Part shown: positions 17,990 through 27,599 of the stretch, in pieces | Layout of the letters: the number at the start of each line of letters is the position of its first letter | How positions within the stretch are numbered: position 1 is the first letter of the stretch | Assembly: GCA_016937155.1 (NCBI GenBank) | Contig: JAFGWM010000005.1 | Coordinates: 1 to 64,000 of the forward strand | Source: Deltaproteobacteria bacterium | Lineage (GTDB): Bacteria > Myxococcota_A > Polyangia > HGW-17 | Length of the DNA: 64,000 nucleotides | Direction: 5' to 3' | Translations under genes and position numbers: made by a program | Notes under the pieces: model-generated | The model's input: the letters and a program-made list of their open reading frames with translations, nothing else | Databases searched by the model: none | What the model was told of the DNA's origin: nothing

Positions 17990-18837
17990 TGGATAAACTG
18001 TCTATCAATTCCGGTAAAACTATTCCGGCTCCTTCATCCGGAGAAATTAAATCAGCTGAAAAAGTGTCGGAAGCAGCTGAAAAGTTTGAAGCTTTTTTCC
18101 TGACGAAACTGATGGAAAGTATGAGGAAAACGTTGCCTGGGAAGGGCTTGTTCGGTCAGGGAATGGCAAATGATGTTTATAACGGATTTTTGGATCAGGC
18201 TCTGAGTGAACAGATGAGTAAAGCCGGTGGAATTGGTCTTGGCAGAATGCTTTCAGAGAGTTTTGGGGTCAGCAGAACAATTGGATCAGAACTTGCTATT
18301 TCTAATGACAGCACTGTGAGGGCGGTCAAAATGGCTGCTGAAGGTATTGGGCCGTTAAAGGAGAAACCAGTGGCACCGTTAAAAAACTCTTATCTGGGTT
18401 CAAGATTCGGAAAAAGGTTTTCAACCCGTACCCAGAGCTGGCATTTTCATAAGGGAATAGATTTAAATGTTCCTGAAGGAACACCCATTGTTGCCACCCT
18501 TGGGGGTAAGATTAAAGTTGCCAGAAATGTTAATGGTTATGGAAATGCGATATATATTGACCACGGTAATGGTCTACAAAGCAGATATGGTCATGCTTCA
18601 AAGCTTTTAGTTAAGGAGGGAGAAGAAGTAAAAGCAGGTCAACAGATTGCATTGAGCGGTAATACCGGACTTAGTGACGGTCCACATCTGCATTTCGAAG
18701 TAAGGCTTGATAATGTGGCTATAAATCCTGAGCCATGGCTTGGTAGTCAGGAGATGCGACAGGCTGCTGCCAATTACGGTAACGTAAAACCGCTGTACGC
18801 GGAGGAACAATTTGACAATGAAACTAAAGGCGATTAA
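17989..18837 (+). CDS. flgJ: FlgJ-type rod-binding protein fused to an M23 peptidoglycan endopeptidase
   Basis: Residues 24-92 form the FlgJ N-terminal rod-cap domain (AAEKFEAFFLTKLMESMRKTLP and YNGFLDQALSEQMSKAGGIGLGRML). Residues 133-252 form an M23/LytM domain with every zinc and catalytic residue visible: H154 and D158 in HFHKGIDL, H202 in SRYGHAS, and H233/H235 in PHLHFE. Classical FlgJ of gamma- and betaproteobacteria carries a glucosaminidase there instead. The fusion therefore should open peptide cross-links, not glycan strands, for rod passage. It overlaps flgI by one base and precedes flgM by 57 bases. Confidence 0.93.
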   Translation: MDKLSINSGKTIPAPSSGEIKSAEKVSEAAEKFEAFFLTKLMESMRKTLPGKGLFGQGMANDVYNGFLDQALSEQMSKAGGIGLGRMLSESFGVSRTIGSELAISNDSTVRAVKMAAEGIGPLKEKPVAPLKNSYLGSRFGKRFSTRTQSWHFHKGIDLNVPEGTPIVATLGGKIKVARNVNGYGNAIYIDHGNGLQSRYGHASKLLVKEGEEVKAGQQIALSGNTGLSDGPHLHFEVRLDNVAINPEPWLGSQEMRQAAANYGNVKPLYAEEQFDNETKGD

Positions 18838-18894
18838 TACTCTCCCGATGAATTTATTACGGATGGAGTACTAACCTCCAGCTAAGGTGTTGCT

Positions 18895-19173
18895 ATGAAG
18901 ATTTCCAACAATGATCCACACTCCCAGGTAATGAGAACCTATTCTCAGAATCAGAAGGACGAACAGAATATCGTAAGAGAAAAAAAGGATGCTTCTGTGA
19001 AGTCCGACAGCGTATCTCTGAGCACTGATGCCAGAGAACTAGCTGAAAGTGTGGGCAAAGCCGCAAAAATTGAGGAGATAAGGCAGCGCATTGAGGATGG
19101 CACATATGAAATTGATGCTTCATCCATAGCTGAGAAGTTACTTTCCAGTGAAGTGGAATTTGACATCCGGTAA
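18895..19173 (+). CDS. flgM: Anti-sigma-28 factor FlgM
   Basis: The 92-residue protein has the FlgM layout: a disordered polar N-terminus, then SDSVSLSTDARELAE and the sigma-binding helices KIEEIRQRIEDGTYEIDASSIAEKLL. FlgM holds sigma-28 (FliA) inactive until it is exported through the completed hook-basal body. Its presence implies a sigma-28 checkpoint in this organism, although no fliA gene lies in the window. It sits between flgJ and flgN, as in many deltaproteobacteria. Confidence 0.92.
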   Translation: MKISNNDPHSQVMRTYSQNQKDEQNIVREKKDASVKSDSVSLSTDARELAESVGKAAKIEEIRQRIEDGTYEIDASSIAEKLLSSEVEFDIR

Positions 19174-19203
19174 TTATTCATTTTGGGAGGTGGAGACCAT
19201 GAA

Positions 19204-19647
19204 ATGGCTGCACTTTACCAGAACGAAACAACTGAGCAGATTGTAAAAAAACTTGAAATAGAATCCCGACTTTTAGATGATCTTCTGTCATTGCTTGATG
19301 ATGAGAGAGATATGATAATCGGTATTCGGGATATCGAGCTTCTGGAAACCGCTAGCCAGAAGCAGAGACTGACTGAACAGCTTGTGTCAATGAGGGAATA
19401 CAGAACCGGGGTAAAATTCTCACTGTCTCCATCTGTTTTGCGGGTTATGAAGGAAATCGATTACAAAACAGGTCTGGCTCGGAAATCTCTGGAAAAAAAC
19501 AGAAAACTTATTCAGACACTTATAGTTTCACTCAAGGGCGCTGTTTCACTGTATCAGAAGGCTCTTCACGGTGGTGGAACTTATGGTCCCGATGGAAGTG
19601 AAAATTTATTAAAACGGTCTTCTTCAAGAAATCAGTTCTGGGGGTGA
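19204..19647 (+). CDS. flgN: Flagellar export chaperone FlgN
   Basis: The ATG at 19204 is chosen because GGAG lies 8 bases upstream; an earlier in-frame TTG at 19183 would overlap that ribosome site. The product has 147 residues, is almost entirely helical, and resembles FlgN. FlgN is the chaperone that carries FlgK and FlgL to the export gate. The C-terminal YGPDGS segment is a recurrent FlgN feature in this group. Its direct downstream neighbours are its expected clients flgK and flgL. The stop overlaps nothing; flgK starts 4 bases later. Confidence 0.86.
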   Translation: MAALYQNETTEQIVKKLEIESRLLDDLLSLLDDERDMIIGIRDIELLETASQKQRLTEQLVSMREYRTGVKFSLSPSVLRVMKEIDYKTGLARKSLEKNRKLIQTLIVSLKGAVSLYQKALHGGGTYGPDGSENLLKRSSSRNQFWG

Positions 19648-19650
19648 AAG

Positions 19651-21045
19651 ATGGGTGGATTATTCTCAATTCTGAATCAGGGACACACTGGTCTCAGCAC
19701 TTCACGTTACCAGATAAATGTAACGAGTCAGAATGTTACCAACGTAAATACTCCCGGGTATACCCGAAGAGTTGGTATACAGAGTCCGATTACTTCTCCA
19801 CCTCCTGGTGGGGGAGGCGTGCAGGTTACCGATATACATCGTTATGTAAATGAATTTCTTGACCAGAGAGTCTTACTGGGCATCAGTTACAAGGCCGCAG
19901 CTGAAAGTGCTGACAGCCCCCTTAGTCAGGCTGAGAGTGCTCTTGCTGCAGAAGATGGTGTTGGGCTGGATCCTGCCAGTGCACTAGCTGAACTTTTCAG
20001 TGCTCTTACCAGACTTGAATCCTCTCCCTCGGACAGTGCCCTTAGGCAGGATGTTCTCAGCAGTGCAGGGCAGGTTTGCGAACGAATTAATACTGCAGCT
20101 GACGGCATTCAGGATGCCAGAGACGAGGCGGATTTTTATCTGAGAGATATGGCGGAGCAGGCATCAGAACATATGCAGAAAATCGCTGCTCTCAACAGGC
20201 AGATTGGTGCAAATCCTTATGAAGCAGCTCCGGATTTAAGGGATCAAAGGAATCAGCATCTTCAGGCTCTGGCGGAGCTTATTGATATCAGAGTTGAAGA
20301 AGACCATCTGGGGATGGTTACTGTTATTGGAAGTGGAGGAATCAATCTGGTCCAGGGAGAGGTAACGGGAACACTTCAGGCGGTTACAAGTGTTACTCTT
20401 GGCGGATTTGCAGAAATCAATTTCGTTGATAATTCAGGTATTTCACATCCCGTGACGCATGCGATCAGAGGTGGTGCAATGGGATCTCTTCTTGAGATAA
20501 GAGATCACACCATGGTTGAACTGGCCAATGATCTGGACCAGTATGCCTGGGATCTTGCAACATCTTTCAATGCGGTTCACAGTACTGGATTCGGCCTTGA
20601 TGGTGCCACGGGAAGGGATCTGTTTCTTCAACCGGCTACTGTCGCAGGCGCAGCAGCAGCAATTGCAATAGATCCTTCAGTTGATGGTAATCCTGATGCA
20701 GTGGCGGCGGCGACAGATCCGCTGGGCGTGCCCGGTGATAACACAAATCTTCATCTTTTAAGTGCCATAGAAACAGATCTTGTAGCTCTGGGTGGAACTG
20801 ACACTCTCAGTGGAAGTTATGGAAAAATAATGGCTAAAATAGGTGTTAAAAAATCATCAAATGACAGTGAAATACTTTTCAGAAATGATTCTCTCTCACA
20901 GCTCGAATCTCTTAGAGAAGAAGTAAGTGGTGTCAGTATTGATGAGGAGATGATTAGTCTTGTTCAGTATCAGCGGTCATATGAAGCAGCAGCAAAAGTC
21001 ATTCAGACTACAGATGAAATGCTTGCAAAACTGATGGAGCTTTAA
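19651..21045 (+). CDS. flgK: Flagellar hook-associated protein 1 FlgK
   Basis: The 464-residue protein joins hook and filament. The N-terminal rod/hook motif is clear: LSTSRYQINVTSQNVTNVNTPGYTRR at about residues 16-41, with the NVxNVNTPGYTR signature of axial proteins. A helical D1 region with Asn/Leu-rich heptads follows (ASALAELFSALTRLESSP). The C-terminal helix GVSIDEEMISLVQYQRSYEAAAKVIQTTDEMLAKLMEL is diagnostic. It is co-transcribed with flgN and followed by flgL after 61 bases. Confidence 0.95.
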   Translation: MGGLFSILNQGHTGLSTSRYQINVTSQNVTNVNTPGYTRRVGIQSPITSPPPGGGGVQVTDIHRYVNEFLDQRVLLGISYKAAAESADSPLSQAESALAAEDGVGLDPASALAELFSALTRLESSPSDSALRQDVLSSAGQVCERINTAADGIQDARDEADFYLRDMAEQASEHMQKIAALNRQIGANPYEAAPDLRDQRNQHLQALAELIDIRVEEDHLGMVTVIGSGGINLVQGEVTGTLQAVTSVTLGGFAEINFVDNSGISHPVTHAIRGGAMGSLLEIRDHTMVELANDLDQYAWDLATSFNAVHSTGFGLDGATGRDLFLQPATVAGAAAAIAIDPSVDGNPDAVAAATDPLGVPGDNTNLHLLSAIETDLVALGGTDTLSGSYGKIMAKIGVKKSSNDSEILFRNDSLSQLESLREEVSGVSIDEEMISLVQYQRSYEAAAKVIQTTDEMLAKLMEL

Positions 21046-21106
21046 AGATGCTAAAAATATATGGAGATAATGGATTTTTATAAGAATCCGAAAGAGAAGG
21101 TGAAAA

Positions 21107-21985
21107 ATGAGAGTTTCTGAGACTATGCTCTTTACTAACAGTCTTACAGATGCCAGACGATCCAGGTCACTGGTGCTGGATGCACAGCAAAAGCTTTCAT
21201 CCGGGTTAAGGGTGACAGCTCCAAGTGATGACACCTCTTCATACATTAAAGCTAAAAGACTTGATGATGCTCTGACTCTTTCTGAAACCTATATGGAAAA
21301 TATTGCCAGAGCTCAGAGTAATCTGCAGACTTCCGAGGGAGTTTTGGGAGAAGCAAATAATGTTTTATCCAGGGTTAAAGAGCTTGCTGTTCAGATGGCA
21401 AACGGAATCCACGAGGCAAACGGGCGAATGGCAGCAGCACTTGAGGTGCAGGAGTTAAGGGGAACCCTTATTCAGATTGGAAACACCAAGATCGGTGAGG
21501 AATACCTGTTTGCAGGAAACCTCACAGATGCTCCTCCGTTTGATGCTGCAGGAAATTACCTTGGGGACAGCTCTCAGCGCATGGTGGAAGTGGGAAACGG
21601 AATAAAAGTTGCCGTGAATGTTCCTGGTGATGATGTTTTTAATTCCGCCACCGGAGTTGATGTTTTTGGGCTCTTATCTGATCTCGAAACTGAACTGAAT
21701 AACAATGATCCCGATGCAATAGCAGCCCTTTTGGATGATATTGATGTGGCAATCAATCAGGTAATCAGTAACCGGAGTGATCTTGGTAATTACATAAATA
21801 CCGCTCAGGTGGCTGAGAATGTGGCCACAAGGCTGAGTGAAGATCTATCCACGGAAAAAAGCCGACTGATTGACACAGATGTTATGGAAAGTGCTTCAAC
21901 AATGTCACTGAATTCTCAGGCTCTTGAAGCATCCCTTGCTGCAATTTCCAAGGTGATGAATATCTCAATTATCAACAGAATCTGA
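21107..21985 (+). CDS. flgL: Flagellar hook-associated protein 3 FlgL
   Basis: The 292-residue flagellin-like junction protein has the typical termini. The N-terminus is MRVSETMLFTNSLTDARRSR with QQKLSSGLRVTAPSDDTSSY. The C-terminus is a coiled coil, LSTEKSRLIDTDVMESASTMSLNSQALEASLAAISKVMN. The segment GEEYLFAGNLTDAPPFD in the middle is characteristic of FlgL. It is the last recognisable gene of the flagellar operon; csrA and fliW, often next in related genomes, are absent here. A weak sigma-28-like stretch upstream is too degenerate to call. Confidence 0.94.
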   Translation: MRVSETMLFTNSLTDARRSRSLVLDAQQKLSSGLRVTAPSDDTSSYIKAKRLDDALTLSETYMENIARAQSNLQTSEGVLGEANNVLSRVKELAVQMANGIHEANGRMAAALEVQELRGTLIQIGNTKIGEEYLFAGNLTDAPPFDAAGNYLGDSSQRMVEVGNGIKVAVNVPGDDVFNSATGVDVFGLLSDLETELNNNDPDAIAALLDDIDVAINQVISNRSDLGNYINTAQVAENVATRLSEDLSTEKSRLIDTDVMESASTMSLNSQALEASLAAISKVMNISIINRI

Positions 21986-22035
21986 TTTATGGCTGGTGAA
22001 TTTATAAAGTTGGTAGTGGAAAGTGGGAGGAACGG

Positions 22036-24279
22036 CTATTTGTCACACGTAATTTCAATATATTCGTAAACATATTCGCCTTGATCTGCAATTTCAGTTA
22101 TAACTGGTTTTCCTGTATTTGATAACAATGTTGGTGCTGATGTTCCAGGTGTTCCCAGTGAAGGCGCTACCTGTATCCAAGATGCGGGGATAAATGGATC
22201 TGCGCTGGAATCAGTTCTTAAATATGCATTGCCTGATACCAGTGGAGTTGTAGGACCATCTACAATTGTTGAAGACGTGTCCAGAAGTTCATAAACTTCA
22301 TCTCCATTTATCAATGGCATTTTATTGCCTGAATTGATTACAATGGTATCTGGGGGAATTGTTATTCCTTTGTACAATTCAAATGCAGCTTTATCAGCAT
22401 TTCTGAGTAGTAGCAGTACCTGCCCCGGGTTAAGTACTGTTCCTTCGGCAATGGTGTAACTCTGTTCACTATCATGCTGAACAATTGTATAACCGCTGAG
22501 GTCGCAGATCACAGGCTCTGTAATATTTGCATCTGAAATCGGTTCGCAACTTGTCCAAGTATTGCCAAGATCTCCTGAGAATTCGTACCAGTACATGTAA
22601 TATCCGGGGGCATCAAATGATATATCTGCCATGTATTCATCATCGTTATTTCCTGTGTGAAAGGAATTAAAATCAGCATCGATACATGTGTCAGAAGTTC
22701 CATCCGTGTAACAGAGTCTGGATTTGATTTGTGGTTCAGGAGATGATTCAACTCCCTGTTCTCCAGTATATCCATCAACGAATACAGTTCCGTAGACAGT
22801 AGTTACTTCAGAGACCAGGGCATTAATTTCAGTGGGGAAATGTGTATCACACCAGTCGATATCAAGCGGTTGCAGGTTTGTGTTTTCTTCAGATTTTGTA
22901 TATATATATAATTCCTGCTGTGTTCCGGAACCGTTTGGATATCTCCCATACAGAGAATATGTGCCGGTCCAACTTACTGCATCCTGAATTTCCATTGAGG
23001 CATTACTCAGTGTGAAGTCAGCATCAGTTTCTCCGATTACAGCATCAATGATGTAATATCCAAGTGCATTGATCTGGGTGGAAGCTGGCACAGAATAAGT
23101 GTTACCGCCATTGGTTATTCTCCAGTTGCTGATATCGATATCTGAATCTGAGTTGTTATAGAGCTCAACCCATCCGCCACCGCCGGTGAGTACTTCGTTT
23201 ATTACAACAAATTTTTCATTGAGACAGTTTTCGGTATCCACCCATAAACCTTCTGGGCATTCCTGCTCAAAAACGCCGGAATTATTGAATCCACAGGGCG
23301 TGGAGCCAACCTGAGTTGTCTCTAAAAGGCATTCATCACCACCGGTACAGGTCTCTGTGTCAACCCAGACACCATTAGTGCATACCTGAATTTTAACTCC
23401 TTCATCATTTATCCCACACAGTGTTGAACCTTCCCGCTCATCTGTATTATGGCATTCATCTGTCCCGCTGCAGTTTTCAGTTTCCTGCCATTGACCACCA
23501 ACACATTCAAGTAAAAAGAAACCTTCATCATTTTCTCCGCATATTTCTAAACTTTCAGTGGTTGTTTCATTTATACAAACATCAGTACCTGAACATTCTC
23601 CAGTTTCAGACCATGTGCCTTCCACACACAATAGAACTTTATATCCTTCATCATTGTACCCGCATGTGTCTTCGCTGAGGCTTTCTTCCTCATTGACACA
23701 TTCATCTGTCCCGCTGCAGTTTTCAGTTTCCTGCCAGAAGCCGTCAACACATTCAAGAATTTTATATCCTTCATCGTTTAATCCACAAACAGTTGTACCT
23801 TCAGTTGTTTCATTTCCTTCACATTCAGGTTCCACTTGACACTGTTGAGTTTCAGTCCACTGACCATCAACACATTCTTCGAGAAGATATCCTTCATCAT
23901 TTTCTCCGCAACCTGTTCCACTGGTGCGTGTTTCTTCATTCGTGCAGACATCAGTTCCTGAGCAGGAGTCTGTTATTTCCCACTGTCCTTCACGGCACTC
24001 CTCAAGTAAAAACCCCTCATCGTTAAGACCACATACAGTATCACTTTCCTGCTCATCGGAGTTTGTACATTCATCAGTACCGGTGCAGTTTTCTGAATCA
24101 ACCCACACCTGATCAATGCAGTCCTGAATGTATACACCTTCGTCATTGAGTCCACATACAGTTGTGCCCTCCTGAGTGTATCCGTCAAGACACTCCCCTG
24201 AATTGGAATTTACATCATCATCACATCCCATTGAAAGAAGTCCTGTTAACGCAAATACTACAAGAATTTTTTTCATCAT
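22036..24279 (-). CDS. Lipoprotein with eight 41-residue Cys-rich repeats and two lamin-tail-like domains
   Basis: The 747-residue product has a lipoprotein signal ending LSMGC (Cys19), followed by Asp-Asp-Asp. Residues 29-356 are eight tandem 41-residue repeats, each with four Cys and the pattern CG-x-NDEG-x5-C-x3-W-x5-C. Two regions then look like lamin-tail domains (LTD). The first begins VVINEVLTGGGGWVELYNNSDSDIDISNWRI, written here by its key feature W-V-E-L-Y-N. The second lies around residues 590-710. An Ig-like stretch between them contains further Cys. LTD domains occur in many exported bacterial proteins and nucleases, but no catalytic domain is seen. It is probably a long surface adhesin or scaffold; function is unknown. 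Confidence 0.85.
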   Translation of the reverse strand: MMKKILVVFALTGLLSMGCDDDVNSNSGECLDGYTQEGTTVCGLNDEGVYIQDCIDQVWVDSENCTGTDECTNSDEQESDTVCGLNDEGFLLEECREGQWEITDSCSGTDVCTNEETRTSGTGCGENDEGYLLEECVDGQWTETQQCQVEPECEGNETTEGTTVCGLNDEGYKILECVDGFWQETENCSGTDECVNEEESLSEDTCGYNDEGYKVLLCVEGTWSETGECSGTDVCINETTTESLEICGENDEGFFLLECVGGQWQETENCSGTDECHNTDEREGSTLCGINDEGVKIQVCTNGVWVDTETCTGGDECLLETTQVGSTPCGFNNSGVFEQECPEGLWVDTENCLNEKFVVINEVLTGGGGWVELYNNSDSDIDISNWRITNGGNTYSVPASTQINALGYYIIDAVIGETDADFTLSNASMEIQDAVSWTGTYSLYGRYPNGSGTQQELYIYTKSEENTNLQPLDIDWCDTHFPTEINALVSEVTTVYGTVFVDGYTGEQGVESSPEPQIKSRLCYTDGTSDTCIDADFNSFHTGNNDDEYMADISFDAPGYYMYWYEFSGDLGNTWTSCEPISDANITEPVICDLSGYTIVQHDSEQSYTIAEGTVLNPGQVLLLLRNADKAAFELYKGITIPPDTIVINSGNKMPLINGDEVYELLDTSSTIVDGPTTPLVSGNAYLRTDSSADPFIPASWIQVAPSLGTPGTSAPTLLSNTGKPVITEIADQGEYVYEYIEITCDK
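23212..24195 (-). repeat. Eight tandem 123-bp coding repeats (41 residues each)
   Basis: The eight units run without spacers from residue 29 to residue 356 of the lipoprotein at 22036-24279, each exactly 41 residues long. The most constant elements are CG-x-NDEG and the final SGTDEC/SGTDVC junction. Units 4 and 6 are the most similar pair at the WQETENCSGTDEC end. The exact length conservation with divergent codons suggests old duplication under selection, not a recent expansion. Confidence 0.85.
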
Positions 24280-24375
24280 TTTAAGTCTCCTGAAATTTAA
24301 TTTTTTTCACAGTTTTAAATCTTATTCCCCATGAATTTAAAAACAAGCTGATTTTGAGAACTTTATGAAATCAAT

Positions 24376-24392
24376 ATGCATTCAGAATGTAT
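24376..24392. promoter_or_regulatory. Near-palindrome in the upstream region of the Cys-rich lipoprotein gene
   Basis: ATGCATTC and GAATGTAT flank one central base, with 7 of 8 positions complementary. The site lies about 100 bases upstream of the lipoprotein start (24279, minus strand) and downstream of the chemoreceptor stop (24456). A regulator binding site is possible; no matching promoter was fixed. Confidence 0.3.
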
Positions 24393-24455
24393 TTAGACTT
24401 GTGTAATATTCTTATGGATATCCAAATTTAACTTGGAAATATTGTGCTAAAGTAA

Positions 24456-26816
24456 TCAGATTCTGAATCGTTTTACAATTTCACCAAGTTTTGAGGTGAG
24501 ATCAGATATTGTTTTTGCTGCATTACCCACATTTGAAGTATGAGATGTAGTGTTTTCAGTTATTTCAGTTATACTGGACATTTCAATGTTCATGCGGCTG
24601 CTGGAGGATGCTATTTCCGACGCACTAGATCCTATCTCACCAACTCCCATGGAAACTTCAGTAACTCTGTCACTTATTTCACTGATTTTTCCAGACATTT
24701 CAGCCATCATGCTGCTTACACTTGCAGCAGATTCAGCCCCCTCACTTATATTCCCGGATAACTCGTTTACTGTCGCACTTTGTTCCTCCACAGCAGCTGC
24801 AACGGTGTTACTCATTTCACTCACCTGACTGATCAGTTGGCCAACTTCCTGAATCATCTGCACTGCACTGAAAGTTACCTGTTGCATGTTTGCGACTTCA
24901 GATGCAATATCTTCCGTAGCCTTGGCAGTCTGTTTTGCAAGTTCTTTTATTTCCTGAGCTACTACGGTGAATCCCTTTCCTGCTTCACCTGCACTGGCTG
25001 CTTCAATGGTGGCGTTTAATGCCAGGAGATTTGTCTGATCCGCAATATCGCTGATCATATCTGTTACTTTGGCAATGTCTTTTGCGCTTTTTGCCAGATT
25101 TTCCATCTGGGATTCTGCCATTTGAGCTTTTTCATTACTTAAGGAAGCACTGAGAGCTGCCTGGGAAAAATTAGTGGAAACCTCGGAAAGTGATGCTGTC
25201 AGTTCCTCAATACTTACCGCTATTGAGTTGATATTATTAGCCATAAGTTCTGAATTCCCGGAGACTGTCTGAGCTGAATCAGTAATTTCCCCTGTGGTGA
25301 AGCTGACATTTGCCAGAGAGCCACTCATTTCATTTGTCGCCAGTGCAACCACATCTATCCCCTGTTCCAGCTCGGTGGCTGCTGCGCCGATTGCCCCGGT
25401 TTTATCCCTCAGAGTGGATATTTCCCCTGAAAGTTCGGAAAATGTTTTTTCCAGAAGATCCTTCCATTCCTCAAGATTAGCTGTTGTCTCACTGATGGAT
25501 GCAACAAGTTCCTTTATATTTTCTATGAATCTGTTGAAATTTCTGCTGACCAGAGAAATTTCGTCATTTCCCGTGACTTCAAGTCTTTGTGTCAGGTCTC
25601 CATCACCTGAAGCGATATCTTCAAGGGCATTAGCGAGTTTTTTGATAGGTCTTGATATTATGATTCCGAGGTAGAAGGCGCTTACACTGCCTAAAATCAG
25701 AATAATAAGTCCCACAAGAAGAATAAATTTTGAGTTTTTACTGCTTGTTTTTTCCACATCCTTAATGATTCCCTCATAATCATCATAATATGAGCTTGCT
25801 CCAATAACGTATCCCAAGGGTTTGAAGAAGGAGATACTTGCTATTTTCCTTCTTGCAGTTGTTTCCCCTTTGTTTTTCCACATATACTTATATTTGAAAC
25901 GTTTGTCTTTCAGTTTTTCAGCTTTTGATATCATCTCGTGAATAAATAATTTTCCATCAGCGTCTTTGGCATTATAAATATTGTCCCAGTCTCTTTTTCC
26001 TTCCTTGCTCATAAGGTAAAATCCTCTGACCTGAGGTTCTGCACCAAGAATGAAAAAATACCCGCTTTTACCTATAGTGAAGGAATTGAGAGCTATTCTT
26101 AAACTTGGCATGTGATCTAATTTTTGAGAATATGATAGAATGTACGTTTTGTTCCCGATAATATATTTTTTGAAGGTTCTGACACGAATTGATTTTTTAA
26201 AGTAGTATTTGGTATTTATAAGTTCTGATGATTCTGCCTGTTTCAGATACTTTATTATCTTTTTTAGAGCTTTCGAAGAGTTAGTGAGTTCTTTTTTTAA
26301 GTCTTTGTTATCTGTATATACAGCCACAAGTTTGAATGAATCCTGTGACAATTTCTCATATACCGCACTGCATCCACCGAATATTCTCTGATGTTTCTTA
26401 ACTGCTGGCAACCAGATGGAATCCATTTTAATTTCAGAGCTGGCTACAGGCTTTTTATCCTTTGCAGGGTTGGTTGCTGGAACTTTTTCAACAATTCCGG
26501 CGGAGAAGTTTTGAAATTTTTTCTGTTTTTCTGTCTCAATAGATTCATCGATGAATTCTGAAAAGACCATCACCCTGCGTTTGTTCTTCTTCAGAACTGA
26601 TTCCCAGATTGATTTTACAGTTCTGGTGGCGAGATCATTCAGTTGATCCAGCTTCTGTTCCTCAAGGGTATTCAGATAGGTTTTGAGGTACTCATTTGTC
26701 TCTTTTGAAATAGACGAAGTAATAAAGTAAAAAGCTGCTACCGCAGCGATAATTATCACTATTCCCAGATAGGTTATTTTCATTCTGATCGACAACTTTG
26801 ACAAAAGCCGGTCCAT
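24456..26816 (-). CDS. Methyl-accepting chemotaxis protein with Cache-type sensor
   Basis: The 786-residue chemoreceptor has TM1 at about residues 13-33 and a large periplasmic region up to 363. That region has a Cache-like fold in its second half ([11 protein letters not shown] near 248-258, [17 protein letters not shown] near 331-347). TM2 lies at 364-388 and a HAMP domain from 389. The long cytoplasmic signalling domain has the kinase-contacting tip [25 protein letters not shown]. It should bind a small ligand outside and control CheA. No che genes lie in the window. The upstream 271-base gap is shared with the divergent uptake operon. Confidence 0.93.
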   Translation of the reverse strand: MDRLLSKLSIRMKITYLGIVIIIAAVAAFYFITSSISKETNEYLKTYLNTLEEQKLDQLNDLATRTVKSIWESVLKKNKRRVMVFSEFIDESIETEKQKKFQNFSAGIVEKVPATNPAKDKKPVASSEIKMDSIWLPAVKKHQRIFGGCSAVYEKLSQDSFKLVAVYTDNKDLKKELTNSSKALKKIIKYLKQAESSELINTKYYFKKSIRVRTFKKYIIGNKTYILSYSQKLDHMPSLRIALNSFTIGKSGYFFILGAEPQVRGFYLMSKEGKRDWDNIYNAKDADGKLFIHEMISKAEKLKDKRFKYKYMWKNKGETTARRKIASISFFKPLGYVIGASSYYDDYEGIIKDVEKTSSKNSKFILLVGLIILILGSVSAFYLGIIISRPIKKLANALEDIASGDGDLTQRLEVTGNDEISLVSRNFNRFIENIKELVASISETTANLEEWKDLLEKTFSELSGEISTLRDKTGAIGAAATELEQGIDVVALATNEMSGSLANVSFTTGEITDSAQTVSGNSELMANNINSIAVSIEELTASLSEVSTNFSQAALSASLSNEKAQMAESQMENLAKSAKDIAKVTDMISDIADQTNLLALNATIEAASAGEAGKGFTVVAQEIKELAKQTAKATEDIASEVANMQQVTFSAVQMIQEVGQLISQVSEMSNTVAAAVEEQSATVNELSGNISEGAESAASVSSMMAEMSGKISEISDRVTEVSMGVGEIGSSASEIASSSSRMNIEMSSITEITENTTSHTSNVGNAAKTISDLTSKLGEIVKRFRI

Positions 26817-26990
26817 TTTATCCTCCTGTTACGTATTAATCACTTCAGTTAATTCGGCAGAATTAAAATTTAAATAAATAAAAAATAATTTTCAGATGAT
26901 TATTGACAAAAGCATCCATTCTGAAAGTGTATGAGGAGGTTGTTGGCATAGGATAATAATTTGTTATTATGAAAAAAATTGAAATCCCGA

Positions 26991-27019
26991 TTGACAGAAA
27001 ATTAGAATTGTTTTATCTC
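26991..27019 (+). promoter_or_regulatory. Candidate sigma-70 promoter of the TonB/ECF uptake operon
   Basis: TTGACA (26991-26996) is a perfect -35. It is followed after exactly 17 bases by TATCTC (27014-27019) as a moderate -10. The predicted start falls near 27026, inside the inverted repeat at 27020-27046, and about 60 bases before the first ATG at 27088. Confidence 0.55.
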
Positions 27020-27046
27020 GTATTACGGAAATTGAAATCGTAACAC
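27020..27046. promoter_or_regulatory. NikR-like operator overlapping the start of the uptake operon
   Basis: GTATTAC (27020-27026) and GTAACAC (27040-27046) are inverted half-sites separated by 13 bases; extended to eight bases (GTATTACG/CGTAACAC) they match at 7 of 8 positions. From memory, the NikR box described for Desulfovibrio species is GTGTTAC-N13/14-GTAACAC, which differs from this site at one base. The site begins directly after the putative -10, the right place for a repressor. It suggests nickel-dependent repression of the operon that starts at 27088. Confidence 0.6.
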
Positions 27047-27087
27047 TAACTGTTTCCAGAATTTATTCTATAACGGAAAGGAAAGTA

Positions 27088-27597
27088 ATGAGAAACACAC
27101 CTGTTTTATTGACAGTTCTTCTTTCAATTGTGATTTTAAACACCGTAGCTTCATGTGATGATGATACAGAAAACGCAAGTTCTTTAGTGAGCATTAAAAA
27201 TGATTTCAACAATCCTGAAATGACCTATCAGCCGCCATGGACGATATGTGAATCCTGGTATCTGGGACAGGAATTTGGTTCCATTGATATTGGTGAAACC
27301 AGTGAGGGATTTGATATTAAACCTGGAATGGGTTATGTCCTGATGGTTGCTGCATGGGAGGATCCGGAGTGTAATCCTGAGAACTGTCTTCCAATAGCAT
27401 CACGAAACGAAGAGGAAGTTGTTGATGGTCAGGAGAGAATAATCTCTATAAATATGCCAAATCATCAGGGGCCATGTCCTCCTGAGGGTGTTGCTCCAAT
27501 TCCGGAAGAATTATATGAACAGATCAGGGAATTATGGCCTGAATACGACTTTCTTCCCTATGACCAACGAACAGAAAATACACAGTGTCTGGAGTAG
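27088..27597 (+). CDS. Small lipoprotein of the TonB/ECF uptake operon (unknown)
   Basis: The 169-residue product has a lipoprotein signal ending TVASC (Cys23) followed by Asp-Asp-Asp. The mature part has Cys pairs and acidic/aromatic residues (PPWTICESWYLGQEFGSIDIGE; AAWEDPECNPENCLPIASRNEE; NMPNHQGPCPPEG). I recognise no family. It is the first gene of the seven-gene operon and abuts the second small lipoprotein gene (start 27600). Being first after a NikR-like operator, it may be a metal- or chelate-binding periplasmic component, but this is inference. Cys and acidic residues would suit metal binding. Confidence 0.75.
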   Translation: MRNTPVLLTVLLSIVILNTVASCDDDTENASSLVSIKNDFNNPEMTYQPPWTICESWYLGQEFGSIDIGETSEGFDIKPGMGYVLMVAAWEDPECNPENCLPIASRNEEEVVDGQERIISINMPNHQGPCPPEGVAPIPEELYEQIRELWPEYDFLPYDQRTENTQCLE

Positions 27598-27599
27598 GA

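Noticed and set aside
18864..18880. 5-bp hairpin between flgJ and flgM as a transcription terminator
   Set aside because: Too short, no T-run, and flgM is expected to be part of the same operon.
26851..26860. Possible sigma-28 -10 (GCCGAATT on the minus strand) for the chemoreceptor
   Set aside because: No TAAA element at the required spacing, and the match to GCCGATAA is only partial.
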